64,000 nt of DNA, taken from Lysobacter gummosus. GTDB lineage: Bacteria > Pseudomonadota > Gammaproteobacteria > Xanthomonadales > Xanthomonadaceae. The notes below the pieces were generated by a model. The model did no database searches. It saw only the letters and a list, made by a program, of their open reading frames with translations, and had not been told where the DNA came from. The position numbers and the translations under genes are program-made. Below are positions 42,848 through 52,339 of this stretch, in pieces; position 1 is the first letter of the stretch; each line of letters starts with the position of its first letter. The stretch covers positions 1,922,001-1,986,000 of the forward strand of contig NZ_CP011131.1 in assembly GCF_001442805.1 (NCBI RefSeq), written 5' to 3'.

Positions 42848-43088
42848 GAGGTCGGGGGGGCGCTCGGGTCGAGGAAACCCGATTATCGCCCAAGCCGGTG
42901 CCCGCGGGCGAGCATGGCGATCGTCCACTGGCGCGATTTGGGATGCGTGGTACGGGCCGGTTCGTTGCTCGGCCCTTGTTTACTGCTGCGTTGTGGCCTG
43001 GATCAGCGTCGAGGCGGCATCGGCGGGCGGGCGGCTCGCGGAACCGTGCCGCGGTGCGCGCGAACGCCGGCGCACCGCGGCGCCGGGC

Positions 43089-43316
43089 TCAGATGTCCAT
43101 GACCGGGCAATCCAGCGTGCTCACGCACGCGGCGAAACGCACCTGGCAGCCGCTGGCCTGGTTCGGCGACTCGGCGTTGAGCAGGCAGCTTTCGTATTCC
43201 AAACGGCATTGCGCGCACTGCGCATCGTCGCTGGCCAGGGCGCTGAGCGAAGCGCCGAAGCCGAAGACGGCCAGGGCCACGGCGGCGAGTCGGGAGTTGC
43301 GGGTCCATGCCTTCAT
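43089..43316 (-). CDS. Six-cysteine secreted peptide, paralog 1
   Basis: 75 residues. A signal peptide (about 1-28, ending LSALA) is followed by a mature part of about 46 residues. The six cysteines are spaced C-x2-C-x6-C-x12-C-x6-C-x5-C. The peptide is acidic and ends DCPVMDI. RBS AAGGACG precedes ATG 43316. The paralog at 43918-44142 has the same spacing apart from 10 for 12 in the middle. No known toxin or bacteriocin family is recognised. It is probably an oxidised periplasmic or secreted miniprotein. Confidence 0.7.
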   Translation of the reverse strand: MKAWTRNSRLAAVALAVFGFGASLSALASDDAQCAQCRLEYESCLLNAESPNQASGCQVRFAACVSTLDCPVMDI

Positions 43317-43448
43317 GTGTGCGTCCTTGAGTGAGGTGGGTGGTTCCGGCCGCCGCGTTCCGGTGCGCCGGAACGCGTCACCCTGGGCGAGCGCGCGGAC
43401 GCAGACAAGCTGCGATGCAGCAGATGGATTGGCCGGCGGCCGCAGCGC

Positions 43449-43739
43449 TCAACGCGTGCCGGCGAAGGCCAGCACCGCGGCGATGCCGCCGAAGAACAGG
43501 ATCGCCACGATCACGGTCAGCACCGCGATGATGACCGAGCTCCAGCCCAGGATCAGGCCGCCGAGGGCCAGTCCGTCGCCGTCGTAGCGCTGCGGCTCGC
43601 GGCGGATCTGGCCGCGGGCGAGGTGGCCGGTGATGATCGCGGCGATGCTGCCGAGGAAGGGCAGCAGGGTCCAGCCGAGAATGCCTGCGATCAGGCTGAG
43701 CACGGCCAGGGTATTGGTCTGGCGGACAGGCATTTGCAT
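43449..43739 (-). CDS. DUF4190 membrane protein
   Basis: 96 residues with two hydrophobic hairpins: NTLAVLSLIAGILGWTLLPFLGSIAAIITGHLA and ALGGLILGWSSVIIAVLTVIVAILFF. This is the DUF4190 layout (two helices, then GHLAR and a loop, then two more). RBS AAGGAA is seven bases from the ATG. Function unknown. It lies between the two six-cysteine peptide genes, on the same strand. Confidence 0.82.
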   Translation of the reverse strand: MQMPVRQTNTLAVLSLIAGILGWTLLPFLGSIAAIITGHLARGQIRREPQRYDGDGLALGGLILGWSSVIIAVLTVIVAILFFGGIAAVLAFAGTR

Positions 43740-43862
43740 CGGATTCGTTCCTTCGTTATTTGAACACCGTCACAGCATACGATGCGCGCCGGCGGCGGGC
43801 ACGTCCTGAAAGTCTTGCACCTGTGTGGTCGTCCCGCGCTCGCCGCGCGGCGCAAGAACAAA

Positions 43863-43887
43863 ACCCGCGCACTGAGCGTGCGCGGGT
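43863..43887 (-). terminator. Terminator for the second six-cysteine gene
   Basis: Stem ACCCGCGCAC / GTGCGCGGGT, five-base loop. On the minus strand it is followed by a T-rich TTTTGTTCTT. It lies about 30 bases after the stop at 43918. Confidence 0.8.
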
Positions 43888-43917
43888 CGGCTTGCCTCTG
43901 TCCTCGCGTGCGATGCT

Positions 43918-44142
43918 TCAATCCGGCGGCAGGCTCGGGTCGCACCTGTTGTCGATCTGGCATTGGAACAGCTGATCCATGCAACTGGGCTGCGCGTCCG
44001 GGGTGTTGTCCCTGCACTGGTAATAGCCTTCCAGACAATATCTGCAGTCGGGAATGCCCGCGGTGGCGGTCAGCGCGGCGGCGAAGCCGAAGACGCCGAA
44101 CGCGATCGCGGTGAGGCGGATGCTACGGTTCCGTGTATTCAC
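43918..44142 (-). CDS. Six-cysteine secreted peptide, paralog 2
   Basis: 74 residues, start GTG 44142 after GAGGAAG. The signal peptide (about 1-28, ending LTATA) is close in sequence to that of the paralog at 43089-43316. The mature part has cysteines spaced C-x2-C-x6-C-x10-C-x6-C-x5-C. The last Cys is followed by DPSLPPD. A CxxC start could form a redox-active pair, but the even spacing points to three structural disulfides. Function unknown. It carries a good terminator, so it is an independent transcript. Confidence 0.68.
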   Translation of the reverse strand: MNTRNRSIRLTAIAFGVFGFAAALTATAGIPDCRYCLEGYYQCRDNTPDAQPSCMDQLFQCQIDNRCDPSLPPD

Positions 44143-44325
44143 AAGGCTTCCTCATGTGTCGCCAGTCCATCTGGCGAATTCACGCTAGGCACGGAGGATG
44201 GGGGCGGTCAAGCGATGGCGTCGAAGTCTGCGACCATCGGCTCATGGCGGCTTCGGCACTCGCCTGGGACTGAGGCGGGACGCGGCTATTCAGCCATTTT
44301 CGACAGGTTTCGTGAGCAGGGCTGC

Positions 44326-44425
44326 TTTTGTGGGAGGGGCTTCAGCCCCGATGCTTCTCTTTCCGATCGCCAAAATTCACCGGTTCGGAAAGAAAAGCAT
44401 CGGGGCTGAAGCCCCTCCTACAAAA
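44326..44425. repeat. Family B long inverted repeat, copy 2
   Basis: Arms GCTTTTGTGGGAGGGGCTTC (44326-44345) and GAAGCCCCTCCTACAAAAGC (about 44405-44424), with TCAGCCCCGATGC and GCATCGGGGCTGA. One base of one arm differs from copy 1. The centre is CGGAAAG/CTTTCCG. Confidence 0.85.
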
Positions 44426-44435
44426 GCGCCGGAAC

Positions 44436-45281
44436 TCAGCGCGTAACCGTGGCTTTCCCGTCCGCGATCGCCTGTCGGTAATCATGGACATCGCGATTTT
44501 CGCAGGCGGATTCGCGCAGGAACGCGGGCGCTTGGATCGGCTGCATCTGTCCGGAGCGCAAGGCGTTCTTGTTCTCACGGATGAATCGCAAGTGCTTGTC
44601 CGTCTCCAATTGCTGGATCCGGTAGCGAGTCAGATCGACCCGGCGCGCATCGGCAAAACCGAGCAAGCCGAGTACCGAGTTATTGGACTCGCAACGCCGA
44701 TCCATTCTGTAGCCGGCCGACAAAGCCATGCCGCCGAACACGAGCGCATTGCCGAGCAGAAACCACATCTGAACTGTCAGCGGATCGCGCACCCCTGGCC
44801 CGCCCAGCCACGACGACAGCCCGACTATCGCGGCCATGCCGGGCGCGCACAGGCAGAACAGCCACAACGCCAGCCGCCGCTCCGCCTTCGCGTCCGCGGC
44901 GCTGCCGCGTGCATGGTGTATCCACAGCCAGCCTTGCTGCGGGTCGAGAATGGCATGCGCGAACAAGGCCCGGCCCTTGCGCGAAACCGCGGCTTTCACC
45001 CGATGGCCGGGCTTGAGTCTGCCGGCGCCGGCGAATACGCCGCACACCGCCTGGCCATCGATCAGGCCAGCGAAGTACTGCGTGTCTTCGGCGAAAACCA
45101 GCGCGTGCTCGATGTCGCGCGCCGCGTGCGCGATCGCGGCGGCGGCGGCGGTGTCGTCGGGAAGGTGTTGCGCGATCCGGGCCAGCAGCCGCTGCGGTTC
45201 GTCTTCGACGCACAACGCATCCAGCACGCCTTCGAGCAGAAACGGCGCGCTCGGGATATCTGTAGGGCTATCGGCGGTCAT
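44436..45281 (-). CDS. Membrane protein, possible secretion-linked
   Basis: 281 residues from ATG 45281 (293 from 45317). An N-terminal soluble domain (LLEGVLDALCVEDEPQRLLARI, then IDGQAVCGVFAGAGRLKPGHRVKAAV) is followed by two helices (about 165-215, WLFCLCAPGMAAIVGLSSWLGG and MWFLLGNALVFGGMAL). The tail is soluble and charged. The domain order resembles proteins labelled putative type VI effectors in databases, but I cannot prove this and no T6SS gene lies in the window. Function unresolved. Confidence 0.55.
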   Translation of the reverse strand: MTADSPTDIPSAPFLLEGVLDALCVEDEPQRLLARIAQHLPDDTAAAAAIAHAARDIEHALVFAEDTQYFAGLIDGQAVCGVFAGAGRLKPGHRVKAAVSRKGRALFAHAILDPQQGWLWIHHARGSAADAKAERRLALWLFCLCAPGMAAIVGLSSWLGGPGVRDPLTVQMWFLLGNALVFGGMALSAGYRMDRRCESNNSVLGLLGFADARRVDLTRYRIQQLETDKHLRFIRENKNALRSGQMQPIQAPAFLRESACENRDVHDYRQAIADGKATVTR

Positions 45282-45321
45282 AGCGCTCGCCGGATGCCGA
45301 TGAGGGACCGGCGGCATGCGT

Positions 45322-45355
45322 CCATTGCCGCCAGGGCGAACCCTGGCGGCAATGG
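45322..45355. other. Perfect 15-bp hairpin
   Basis: CCATTGCCGCCAGGG and CCCTGGCGGCAATGG with a CGAA loop, between two minus-strand genes. No T-run on either side. It may be the 3' end of the ALDH mRNA. Confidence 0.65.
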
Positions 45356-45398
45356 CGCTGGCGGCGGAGCGAAGCAGCGCATCGTCCGCCGCCTCGTG

Positions 45399-46931
45399 TT
45401 ACAGATCGAACTTGATTCCCTGCGCCAGCGGCAGCGCATCGGAGTAGTTGATCGTATTGGTCTGGCGGCGCATGTAGGCGCGCCATGCGTCGGAACCCGA
45501 CTCGCGGCCGCCGCCGGTTTCCTTCTCGCCGCCGAACGCGCCGCCGATCTCGGCGCCGGAGGTGCCGATGTTGACGTTGGCGATGCCGCAATCGGAGCCC
45601 GCGGCCGACAGGAACGCTTCGGCGGCCTTGAGGTTGGCGGTGAAGATCGACGACGACAGGCCCTGCGGCACGTCGTTCTGCAGCGCGATGGCTTCATCGA
45701 GCGTCTTGAACTTCATCACGTACAGGATCGGCGCGAAGGTTTCGGTCTGCACCACTTCGGCGTCGTTGGTCAGGCCGGTGATGATGGTCGGCAGGACGAA
45801 GTTGCCCTTGCGCTCGATCGCCGCGCCGCCGGTTTCGACCTTGCCGCCGCTGGCCTTGGCCTTCTCGACCGCGTCCAGATAGGCCTGCACCGCATCGCGG
45901 CTGTTGAGCGGACCCATCAGGTTGGCCGGGTCGGTCGGGTCGCCGATCTTCTTCTCGACCTGCTTGAACGCGGCGACCAGCTTGGCCAGCACGTCGTCAT
46001 GGATCGACTCGTGCACGAACAAACGGCGCGTGGTGGTGCAGCGCTGGCCGGCGGTGCCGACCGCGCCGAACGCGATCGCCGGGATCGCCAGCTTCAGATC
46101 GGCCGAGGCATCGACGATGATCGCGTTGTTGCCGCCCAGTTCCAGCAGCGAACGGCCCATGCGGCGGGCGACGCGCTCGCCGACGATGCGGCCGACCTTG
46201 GTCGAACCGGTGAAGCTCACCAGGCCGATGCGCTTGTCGTCGACGAAGTTCGACGCCAGCTCGGTGCCGGCATCGTTGAACAGGAAGAAGATGTCCGGGA
46301 AGCCGCCGGCGCGCAGCGCTTCGTTGCAGACCTTCATCGAGGCGATCGCCGACAGCGGGGTCTTGGGCGAGGGCTTCCAGATGGTGATGTCGCCGCAGAT
46401 CGCCGCGATGAACGAGTTCCACGCCCACACCGCGACGGGGAAGTTGAACGCCGAGATCACGCCGACGATGCCGAGCGGATGCCACTGCTCGTACATGCGG
46501 TGGCCCGGACGCTCCGAATGCATGGTCAGGCCGTACAACTGGCGCGACAGACCGACGGCGAAATCGCCGATGTCGATCATCTCCTGCACTTCGCCGTCGC
46601 CCTCGGGCTTGGACTTGCCCATTTCCAGCGCGACCAGCGAACCCAGCGCGTCCTTGTGCTTGCGCAGCGCGTCGGCGCACAGGCGGATGGCTTCGCCGCG
46701 GCGCGGAGCCGGGGTGGTGCGCCACACTGCGAAGGCGGCCTGGGCGCGCTCGACGATGGTGTCGTAGTCGTTCTGCGAGGACGCCTGCACGCGCGCCAGC
46801 ACTTCGCCGTCGGTGGGATTGACGGGTTCCAGCACGCCGGCGTCGGCGGTCTTGGACCATTCGCCGTGGCCGAGGTAGGTGCCGGACTCATTGTCTTTGA
46901 GTCCCAGGGCGGCGAGAACGGGGTGGGTCAT
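45399..46931 (-). CDS. amaB: Aldehyde dehydrogenase, ALDH7 type
   Basis: 510 residues starting [17 protein letters not shown]7 (antiquitin, AmaB, PaaZ-related) members oxidise L-2-aminoadipate 6-semialdehyde in lysine breakdown. Marks: [23 protein letters not shown] (Glu), [10 protein letters not shown] (catalytic Cys), and ETFAPI. The gene symbol is a probable match, not proved. The N-terminal extension to 47009 lies over the tRNA flank and is not used. It stands alone here; no other lysine catabolism genes were seen. Confidence 0.82.
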   Translation of the reverse strand: MTHPVLAALGLKDNESGTYLGHGEWSKTADAGVLEPVNPTDGEVLARVQASSQNDYDTIVERAQAAFAVWRTTPAPRRGEAIRLCADALRKHKDALGSLVALEMGKSKPEGDGEVQEMIDIGDFAVGLSRQLYGLTMHSERPGHRMYEQWHPLGIVGVISAFNFPVAVWAWNSFIAAICGDITIWKPSPKTPLSAIASMKVCNEALRAGGFPDIFFLFNDAGTELASNFVDDKRIGLVSFTGSTKVGRIVGERVARRMGRSLLELGGNNAIIVDASADLKLAIPAIAFGAVGTAGQRCTTTRRLFVHESIHDDVLAKLVAAFKQVEKKIGDPTDPANLMGPLNSRDAVQAYLDAVEKAKASGGKVETGGAAIERKGNFVLPTIITGLTNDAEVVQTETFAPILYVMKFKTLDEAIALQNDVPQGLSSSIFTANLKAAEAFLSAAGSDCGIANVNIGTSGAEIGGAFGGEKETGGGRESGSDAWRAYMRRQTNTINYSDALPLAQGIKFDL

Positions 46932-47035
46932 ACCGAAAGCTCCATGTGGTGGCACGCCGGGGGGCGTGGCGAAACGGAAAGGCGGGCGCCGCGGAGGACG
47001 CGACGGCAACGCGCGGGACGCGCGCTGCGCATGGA

Positions 47036-47112
47036 TGGCGACCCCGACACGATTCGAACGTGTGACCTTCCCCTTAGGAGGGGGATGCTCTATCCAGCTG
47101 AGCTACGGGGCC
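47036..47112 (-). tRNA. tRNA-Arg (anticodon CCT)
   Basis: On the minus strand: acceptor GGCCCCG / CGGGGTC (one G-T wobble), D-arm GCTC...GAGC, anticodon stem TCCCC / GGGGA with loop CTCCTAA, T-arm ACACG / CGTGT with TTCGAAT, discriminator G and an encoded CCA. The anticodon CCT reads AGG. The 5' half and 16 bp before it are copied at 53785-53842. The gene is intact, but its upstream DNA was replaced by the element. Confidence 0.97.
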
Positions 47113-47128
47113 TGGCTTTAAAATCAAT
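47071..47128 (-). repeat. Left attachment site (58-bp direct repeat)
   Basis: A perfect 58-base match to 53785-53842. It covers the anticodon region and everything 5' of it in tRNA-Arg, plus 16 bases upstream (TTTAAAATCAAT and flank). The matching base pairs end abruptly on both sides (C/G at the left, G/T at the right). The unit length from copy to copy is 6714 bases. Confidence 0.92.
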
Positions 47129-47169
47129 GGCTTAGGTCAGCCACTCCAAGTGGTTGTGCTATGCGTGTG

Positions 47170-47334
47170 CTAGAACCTGAGCTTATCCACAGCTCCCTTG
47201 GCCCCCTCTGGCGCCAAATGGGCATAGATCTCAGTGGTCTTGTAATCGGCATGGCCAGCCAACAATTGTACCCGCCGCAGTGGCACCCCGGCCATGACCA
47301 GGTGCGCGCAGAAGGTGTGGCGGCGCCGAAGCCT
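47170..47334 (-). pseudogene. Tyrosine recombinase, C-terminal stub
   Basis: The last 54 residues of an integrase: the core from RRRHTFCAHLVMAG through LAGHADYKTTEIYAHL to the stop, with the catalytic Arg region, second His and nucleophile Tyr (IYAHL). No homology to integrase is visible upstream of the stub, where a different gene begins on the other strand. It lies beside the left att site with its 3' end facing the tRNA, as in intact elements. It cannot be functional. Confidence 0.85.
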
Positions 47335-47351
47335 GCGGCGCTCAGTCAGAG

Positions 47352-48923
47352 TTGCTGTGGGGAGGGCTGGCCAGCGAGATCGTGAGCCTCGTGGCCGGGT
47401 GGGGCGGATTGACTGCACGCAAGGCGGAGACTGGCGTGCCTTGGGCCTACGGCTCCGCCGCGGCCGCGCAAGTACTGACATCGAGTTGGCGGTACCCGAA
47501 GCGCCGCGATGGCGCCGCACTCATCGGTTGGGGCATTGGGCATTCCGCCGCGACCAAGGCGTTCCGCGCGCGATGGTCGGCGCCGCCCACCACGTTCGGA
47601 CAGGCCCGAGCGCAGTGGCGATCGCTAGCTCTCGAACTGCGGTCTGCGGCGCGGTCGTCCTGGCGGTCGCCGCCCAAGGTGACGAGGCCCTTTCGGATAC
47701 CTTGGGGAATCGGCCGCGGTCTCGACTGGATCGTGCGGCCACCGGTTGAGCCGCCAAAGCCGCCTGAACCTGGAATCGTCGATGGCCGATTCGTCGGTCT
47801 GAACTTGGGGTGCTCAGTCTTCGCCGGCGATTCGCGGCGCATCCCGCTCAATCTTGGACTGGCCCTTTGCTGGGACGTCCGGCCGCAACGGAGAACCTAC
47901 GTCGTGCTCAACACGGTGCAAGTGGTGCGGCTGCCTGATCGGCTGCCGATCGATGTCGATTCGGTCTCCATTTCCGGCGGCCGCGATGCGTGGTGCTGGG
48001 ATCTGAGACTGTCCTTGTTGAGGGCCGAGCAGATCGCCGAGCTGACGCCGTCGGCGACCGGTCCAAGGCAGGTCGAGGTGACTCTCAACGGATACCGGTG
48101 GGTGTTCGCCATCGAATCATTCGACAAAGGCCAGTCGTTCGGACAGCTCAGCGTTTCAATGGCGGGGAGGTCGGTGTCGGCGTTGTTGGCCGAGCCGTAT
48201 GCGCCGGCGCGCAGCGTCGAGGTGGATCAGGTCCGAACGATGGCGCAACTGGCGAACGCGGAGGTTCTGGGTTCGGCGTGCACAGTTGAATACGCAACGG
48301 TTGATTGGCTTGTCACCGCTGGCGCTTGGTACTTCGATTCGCTGACTCCGATGGCGGCACTCATTCGCTTGGCAGAGGGCGCCGGCGCCGTCGTGCAGTC
48401 GCACCCGAGCGATCCTCTGCTGCAGATCCGGCCGCGGTACCCGGTATCGCCCTGGGACCGGACCACTACCACGCCCGATGCGACCTTGCAGGACGACATC
48501 GTCCTGGGCGAACGCCTGCAGTTGCAGAGCAGGCCAATCTTCGACGCCGTGATAGTCGCCGGCGAGCAGGTCGGCGTAGCGGCCCGAGTTCGTAGAGAGG
48601 GCGAAGCGGGGCAGACGTATGCGCCGCAACAGGTGGACCAGCTGATCACTCACCTCGACGGTGCGCGGGAGCGCGGGCGCAACGTCTTGAGTGATCGGGG
48701 AGGGCAGGCGGTCGTGGAGGCAGACATACCTCTGTTCCACAGCCCCTTGGAGCTTGGCCAAACCGGCCTGGTGCTGCCGATGCAGTTGGTAAATCGGGTG
48801 ACCGGCGCCGGCGCTTGGATCGGCTTGGCCACCGCGGTTCGAATCGAAGCGACGCGTTCCGAAAAGGCCATTGAGATCATTCAAACCGTAACGCTGGAGA
48901 GGCACTACACCGATGCCAGCTAA
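47352..48923 (+). CDS. Phage tail-like protein, 5' truncated
   Basis: An ORF of 523 codons from a TTG, almost certainly missing its true start, which the deletion joining it to the integrase stub would have removed. Features: a Pro-rich middle (about 120-140), then SGGRDAWCWDLRLSLL, VTLNGYRWVFAIESF, SVSMAGRSVSALLAEPYAP and LIRLAEGAGAVVQ, which fit a baseplate-hub or tail-associated protein of a siphophage-like prophage. Family assignment is from memory. It runs with the small gene after it. Nothing shows it is expressed. Confidence 0.5.
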   Translation: MLWGGLASEIVSLVAGWGGLTARKAETGVPWAYGSAAAAQVLTSSWRYPKRRDGAALIGWGIGHSAATKAFRARWSAPPTTFGQARAQWRSLALELRSAARSSWRSPPKVTRPFRIPWGIGRGLDWIVRPPVEPPKPPEPGIVDGRFVGLNLGCSVFAGDSRRIPLNLGLALCWDVRPQRRTYVVLNTVQVVRLPDRLPIDVDSVSISGGRDAWCWDLRLSLLRAEQIAELTPSATGPRQVEVTLNGYRWVFAIESFDKGQSFGQLSVSMAGRSVSALLAEPYAPARSVEVDQVRTMAQLANAEVLGSACTVEYATVDWLVTAGAWYFDSLTPMAALIRLAEGAGAVVQSHPSDPLLQIRPRYPVSPWDRTTTTPDATLQDDIVLGERLQLQSRPIFDAVIVAGEQVGVAARVRREGEAGQTYAPQQVDQLITHLDGARERGRNVLSDRGGQAVVEADIPLFHSPLELGQTGLVLPMQLVNRVTGAGAWIGLATAVRIEATRSEKAIEIIQTVTLERHYTDAS

Positions 48924-49149
48924 CCTGTGGCGCGACTTCTTCGACCTACTTCCGGCCAATCCTCGACTGCTAGCCACCGTCACCTCTCACAACGAAGACG
49001 GCACGAGCTCCCTCACCTCGTTGGACGGTCAGTCGATGCGCGCTTGGGGGCGAATCGAAGGTGCGGTGCCACCTTACAACGTGTTCTTGCGCGACGGGAA
49101 AATCGAGGCGGCTGCGCCGAATCTAGCGATGTCGGAGCTAACAGTCTGA
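48913..49149 (+). CDS. Small prophage-type protein, 78 residues
   Basis: ATG 48913 overlaps the end of the upstream tail-like gene by 11 bases, as in phage tail operons. The product (MPANLWRDFFDLLPANPRLLATV, then TSLDGQSMRAWGRIEGAVPPYNVFLRDGKIE) looks like the short protein that follows the hub gene in several siphophage tails. No known domain. Confidence 0.55.
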   Translation: MPANLWRDFFDLLPANPRLLATVTSHNEDGTSSLTSLDGQSMRAWGRIEGAVPPYNVFLRDGKIEAAAPNLAMSELTV

Positions 49150-49553
49150 TTTAGATTTGATTGAGGATTCGAGCGCGCACCCGGTTATCGCCAGATGCGC
49201 CTCACGAACGGATGCCATGTCAATTCAACCATCGGACTTGACGGGCATGTAGTCGGCCAGATGTGGGGGAAACGCCATGCATAACTCAGATGAATGGCCG
49301 GATTGAGCAAGGTCACGTTCTGGGGGAGTTTGTCCCCTGTTCAAACAGGTGGGTAGGCGTGTAACGTCCGAATTGCTGAGACAGTCTGCTCTCAGTATCT
49401 GAAAGCACCCACGATAAGGCCTGCAATGGATTGCCGCCGTCCCCGATTTCTCATCTTAGAGACCGCTCTTAGTCTAGCGGCGCGACTTCGTGCGTGTGCG
49501 ACACAAGCCGACCTGTAATCCCGGGCACCTGACTGCCCCACAAGGAGATAGTG
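49150..49553. other. AT-richer gene-free stretch in the element
   Basis: About 400 bases, poorer in GC than the flanks, without an ORF over 30 codons that I can support. It carries the Rhs RBS (AAGGAGA, 49542-49548) and probably its promoter. Confidence 0.4.
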
Positions 49554-52004
49554 ATGTCGAGACGAAATGGAGTTCCGCTAGCCGCTCACAACCGGCGTCC
49601 CCGCGCCGCCGCACTGGCGATTTCTCTAGGGGTTGCGCTCAGCGCGAGTGTCCAGGCCCAAGAAGCTGGAAAGCTTTGGATCAGCAATTCGATTCCGACT
49701 CAGCCTCAGCGCACTGAGTCGGGAATTCAACAAGAGATAAAGACCTTCCTCTCAAACTATCCTGGGGGAGCGGCATCAAAATTGCTTGTCACCGGTAACG
49801 TCGTCCTCGGCAGCAGAGCGCTTTATAACTACGATTTCGAGCCGCTTCCGCCGATTATTGAGCCCTGGCGATACAGCCAGTTCACCAGCGGTAATCCCCC
49901 CGAGGTTGGTTCAGTCGAAGCGCTCAAGGCTCAACTCATTCAGCGCTACAACCAGGAGAGCGCCGACGAAGGTTGTGCGGCGGTCACTACGATCCAAATC
50001 GCACCTGATTGGAGCGAAGAGATTTTCTGGGACGACGACAAGACCGCTACGATGGGGTACAGCGACTACACGGGTACGCGATCTGCCTGGACTGGCAGTC
50101 AATGCGACACCGTCAACCTCAGTGGCTCATTGAAGCGCGATCGCGACGTTACGTGTCCGAATGACGCCTTGCTGTCATGGCGCGAAGATCAGCAAGCCTG
50201 CGGCGGCCCGCCGTTCCAGATCACTTACGAAACCGCGCCGTTACCAAAAAACGAATGCCCGGTCGGCAATCCATGCGATCCCACCACCGGTGACAAGTCC
50301 GAACCAGCGCCCGATTTCGACCTGGGTTGGATCGCATTCGACCGACACTACCACTCGATGGCTTCGGCGGGGCGCAGCGGCTTCGGTGATGGCTGGACAC
50401 ATTCGCACAATATCCAACTCGCAGTCGGCACGGATCCCATGGACCCCAACCAAACCTTGCGGGTCGGGTTGGTCGAGTCCGATGGGTCGCAGATTTCGTT
50501 CACCGCCGTCAGTTCGGCATACGAGGCCGACGACGGTAGCGGCGACCGTGTTGTCGCCGATGGCACCGATTGGCTGCTGTATCGCTCGGATCGTGTTCTG
50601 CGATTCAACCCCAGCGGACGTCTAATAGAGCAACGGTTTGAAGACGGAAGTTCGTTGAGTTATTCGTATGACGCGTCACGGCGATTGGCTACGATCACCC
50701 ATAGCAACGGCCGAAGCTTGGTATTCGAGTACAGCGCTGGTGGCGATAACGCACCGATCGTGGCTATTCGCTCGGCTGGTGTTGCTCTAGCCAGTTACAC
50801 CTACACTGCCGGCGGTCAAGTCGAAACTGTCACTTATGCAGGTGGAGGTGTCCGCACTTACCATTACGAAGACTCTCGCTTTCCACGCTTTCTGACCGGC
50901 GTGACCAGAGAGGATGGGCAACGCTACAGCACGTTTGCGTACGACGATAAGGCTCGAGTTATATCAAGCACGCATGCCGGCGGCGTCGACTCAGTGACCT
51001 TGACCTACCCAGTTGCGGGCGGGTCGATCGTGACCGACGCGCTCGGTCGGGCCACCACCTATGGCGTGGGGGCGGCCGGGCCAAACGGCCTGCCGCGCAA
51101 GCCCAGCCAATTCACCGATGTTCGCGGAAGCATCACTCGCACCTATCTGGACGAAACCGTCGATTTCCGGCGCCGGTTGAGCACGGTAAAGGACCGACAG
51201 AGTGTGGAAACACAACACAGCTATGCCGAGGCCAACGATGTAATAACCGGCCAGCTCGCGCGCACGCATACCGTCAAAGAAGCTGCGGGACTCGCCGAAG
51301 AACGCATCAGCGACCGGCGCACCGACATTTCTAGTAATCGCCTCATCTTTAGCCGGATCGGCAATCGCGAGACCCGCATCGTCCGCAATGCACGATTGCA
51401 GCCGGCCACGGTTACCGTGCGCGACGCGGTCAGTAACGAGACCCGCGCGACGACGTACGCTTACTGCGAGGCAGCAGACGTTGCTGCCAGCAATAGCGTC
51501 TGCCCGATCCTCGGTCTGCCCAAGTCGGTGGACGGTCCACGCAGCGACGTCAACGACGTAGTCCGCTTCGAGTACTACGGCAGCGACGACAGCACCTGCG
51601 CCACTCAGCCCACGTTGTGCACCTACCGCAAGGGCGACCTGCGCAAGACCATCGACGCGCTCGGCCGTACCACGGAAGTGCTTGGTTACGACCCGCAAGG
51701 CCGTCCGCTGTCGGTGATCGATCCCAACGGCGTGGTCACCGACTACGAGTACCAGTCGCGCGGCTGGCTGACCGCCACCAAGGTCCGTGGCGCCGACAAC
51801 GCAGTGGAAACCGACGATCGCATCACCCGTATCGAGTACGAACCCACCGGTCTGGTCAAGAAAGTGACGCTGCCCGGTAGTGTGTATACGCGTTACACCT
51901 ACGATGCGGCTCAGCGGTTGACCGACGTCATCGATAACGCCGGCAATACGATCCACTACACCCTGGACTTGGCCGGCAACCGCAAGCAGGAAGACACCAA
52001 GTGA
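49554..52004 (+). pseudogene. Secreted Rhs-repeat protein, truncated by an IS
   Basis: 816 codons from ATG 49554 (GTG 49551 is also possible). A signal peptide (about 1-35) precedes an N-terminal region with a DUF6531-like start (DFDLGWIAFDRHYHS), then YD-repeats (YSYDASRRLATITHSNGR, GRTTEVLGYDPQGRPL, YDAAQRLTDVIDNAGNTIHYTLDLAGNR). The protein ends abruptly after a YD repeat: the stop TGA is made by the first bases of the IS at 52002. The C-terminal core, with the hypervariable toxin tip, is gone. Codon use is more mixed than the host's, consistent with transfer. The intact form would be a surface or secreted toxin. Confidence 0.88.
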
Positions 52005-52064
52005 ATCGCCCAGGGTTTCGTAGACATCTCGCAGCCATAAACTATGGCTTAAGTGGAGGTGGTT

Positions 52065-52337
52065 ATGAGCGCGAAGCGATACACCGATGAGTTCAAGATC
52101 GAAGCGGTCCGTCAGATCGTGGAGTACGGGCGGCCGGTGGCCGAAGTAGCCGAGCGCCTGGGCGTGTCGGTGCACAGCCTGTACGGCTGGCGGCGTCAGC
52201 AAGGCAAAAGCGATGTGGTTCGTCGTGTGGAAAAAGATCAGAACGCGGACGTGCGACGCCTGAAGGCAGAACTTCGGCGCGTGACTGAAGAACGAGACAT
52301 CCTAAAAAAAGCCGCCGCGTACTTTGCCAAGGGGTAA
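52065..52337 (+). CDS. IS3 transposase OrfA (HTH subunit)
   Basis: 90 residues. Helix-turn-helix (FKIEAVRQIVEYGRPVAEVAERLGVSVHSLYGWRRQ) and a leucine-zipper-type helix (DVRRLKAELRRVTEERDILKKAAAYF). RBS GGAGG stands six bases before ATG 52065. The A AAA AAA G slippery site at 52304-52311 allows a -1 shift into OrfB; no stop lies in the -1 frame between the site and OrfB. Confidence 0.94.
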   Translation: MSAKRYTDEFKIEAVRQIVEYGRPVAEVAERLGVSVHSLYGWRRQQGKSDVVRRVEKDQNADVRRLKAELRRVTEERDILKKAAAYFAKG

Positions 52338-52339
52338 AG

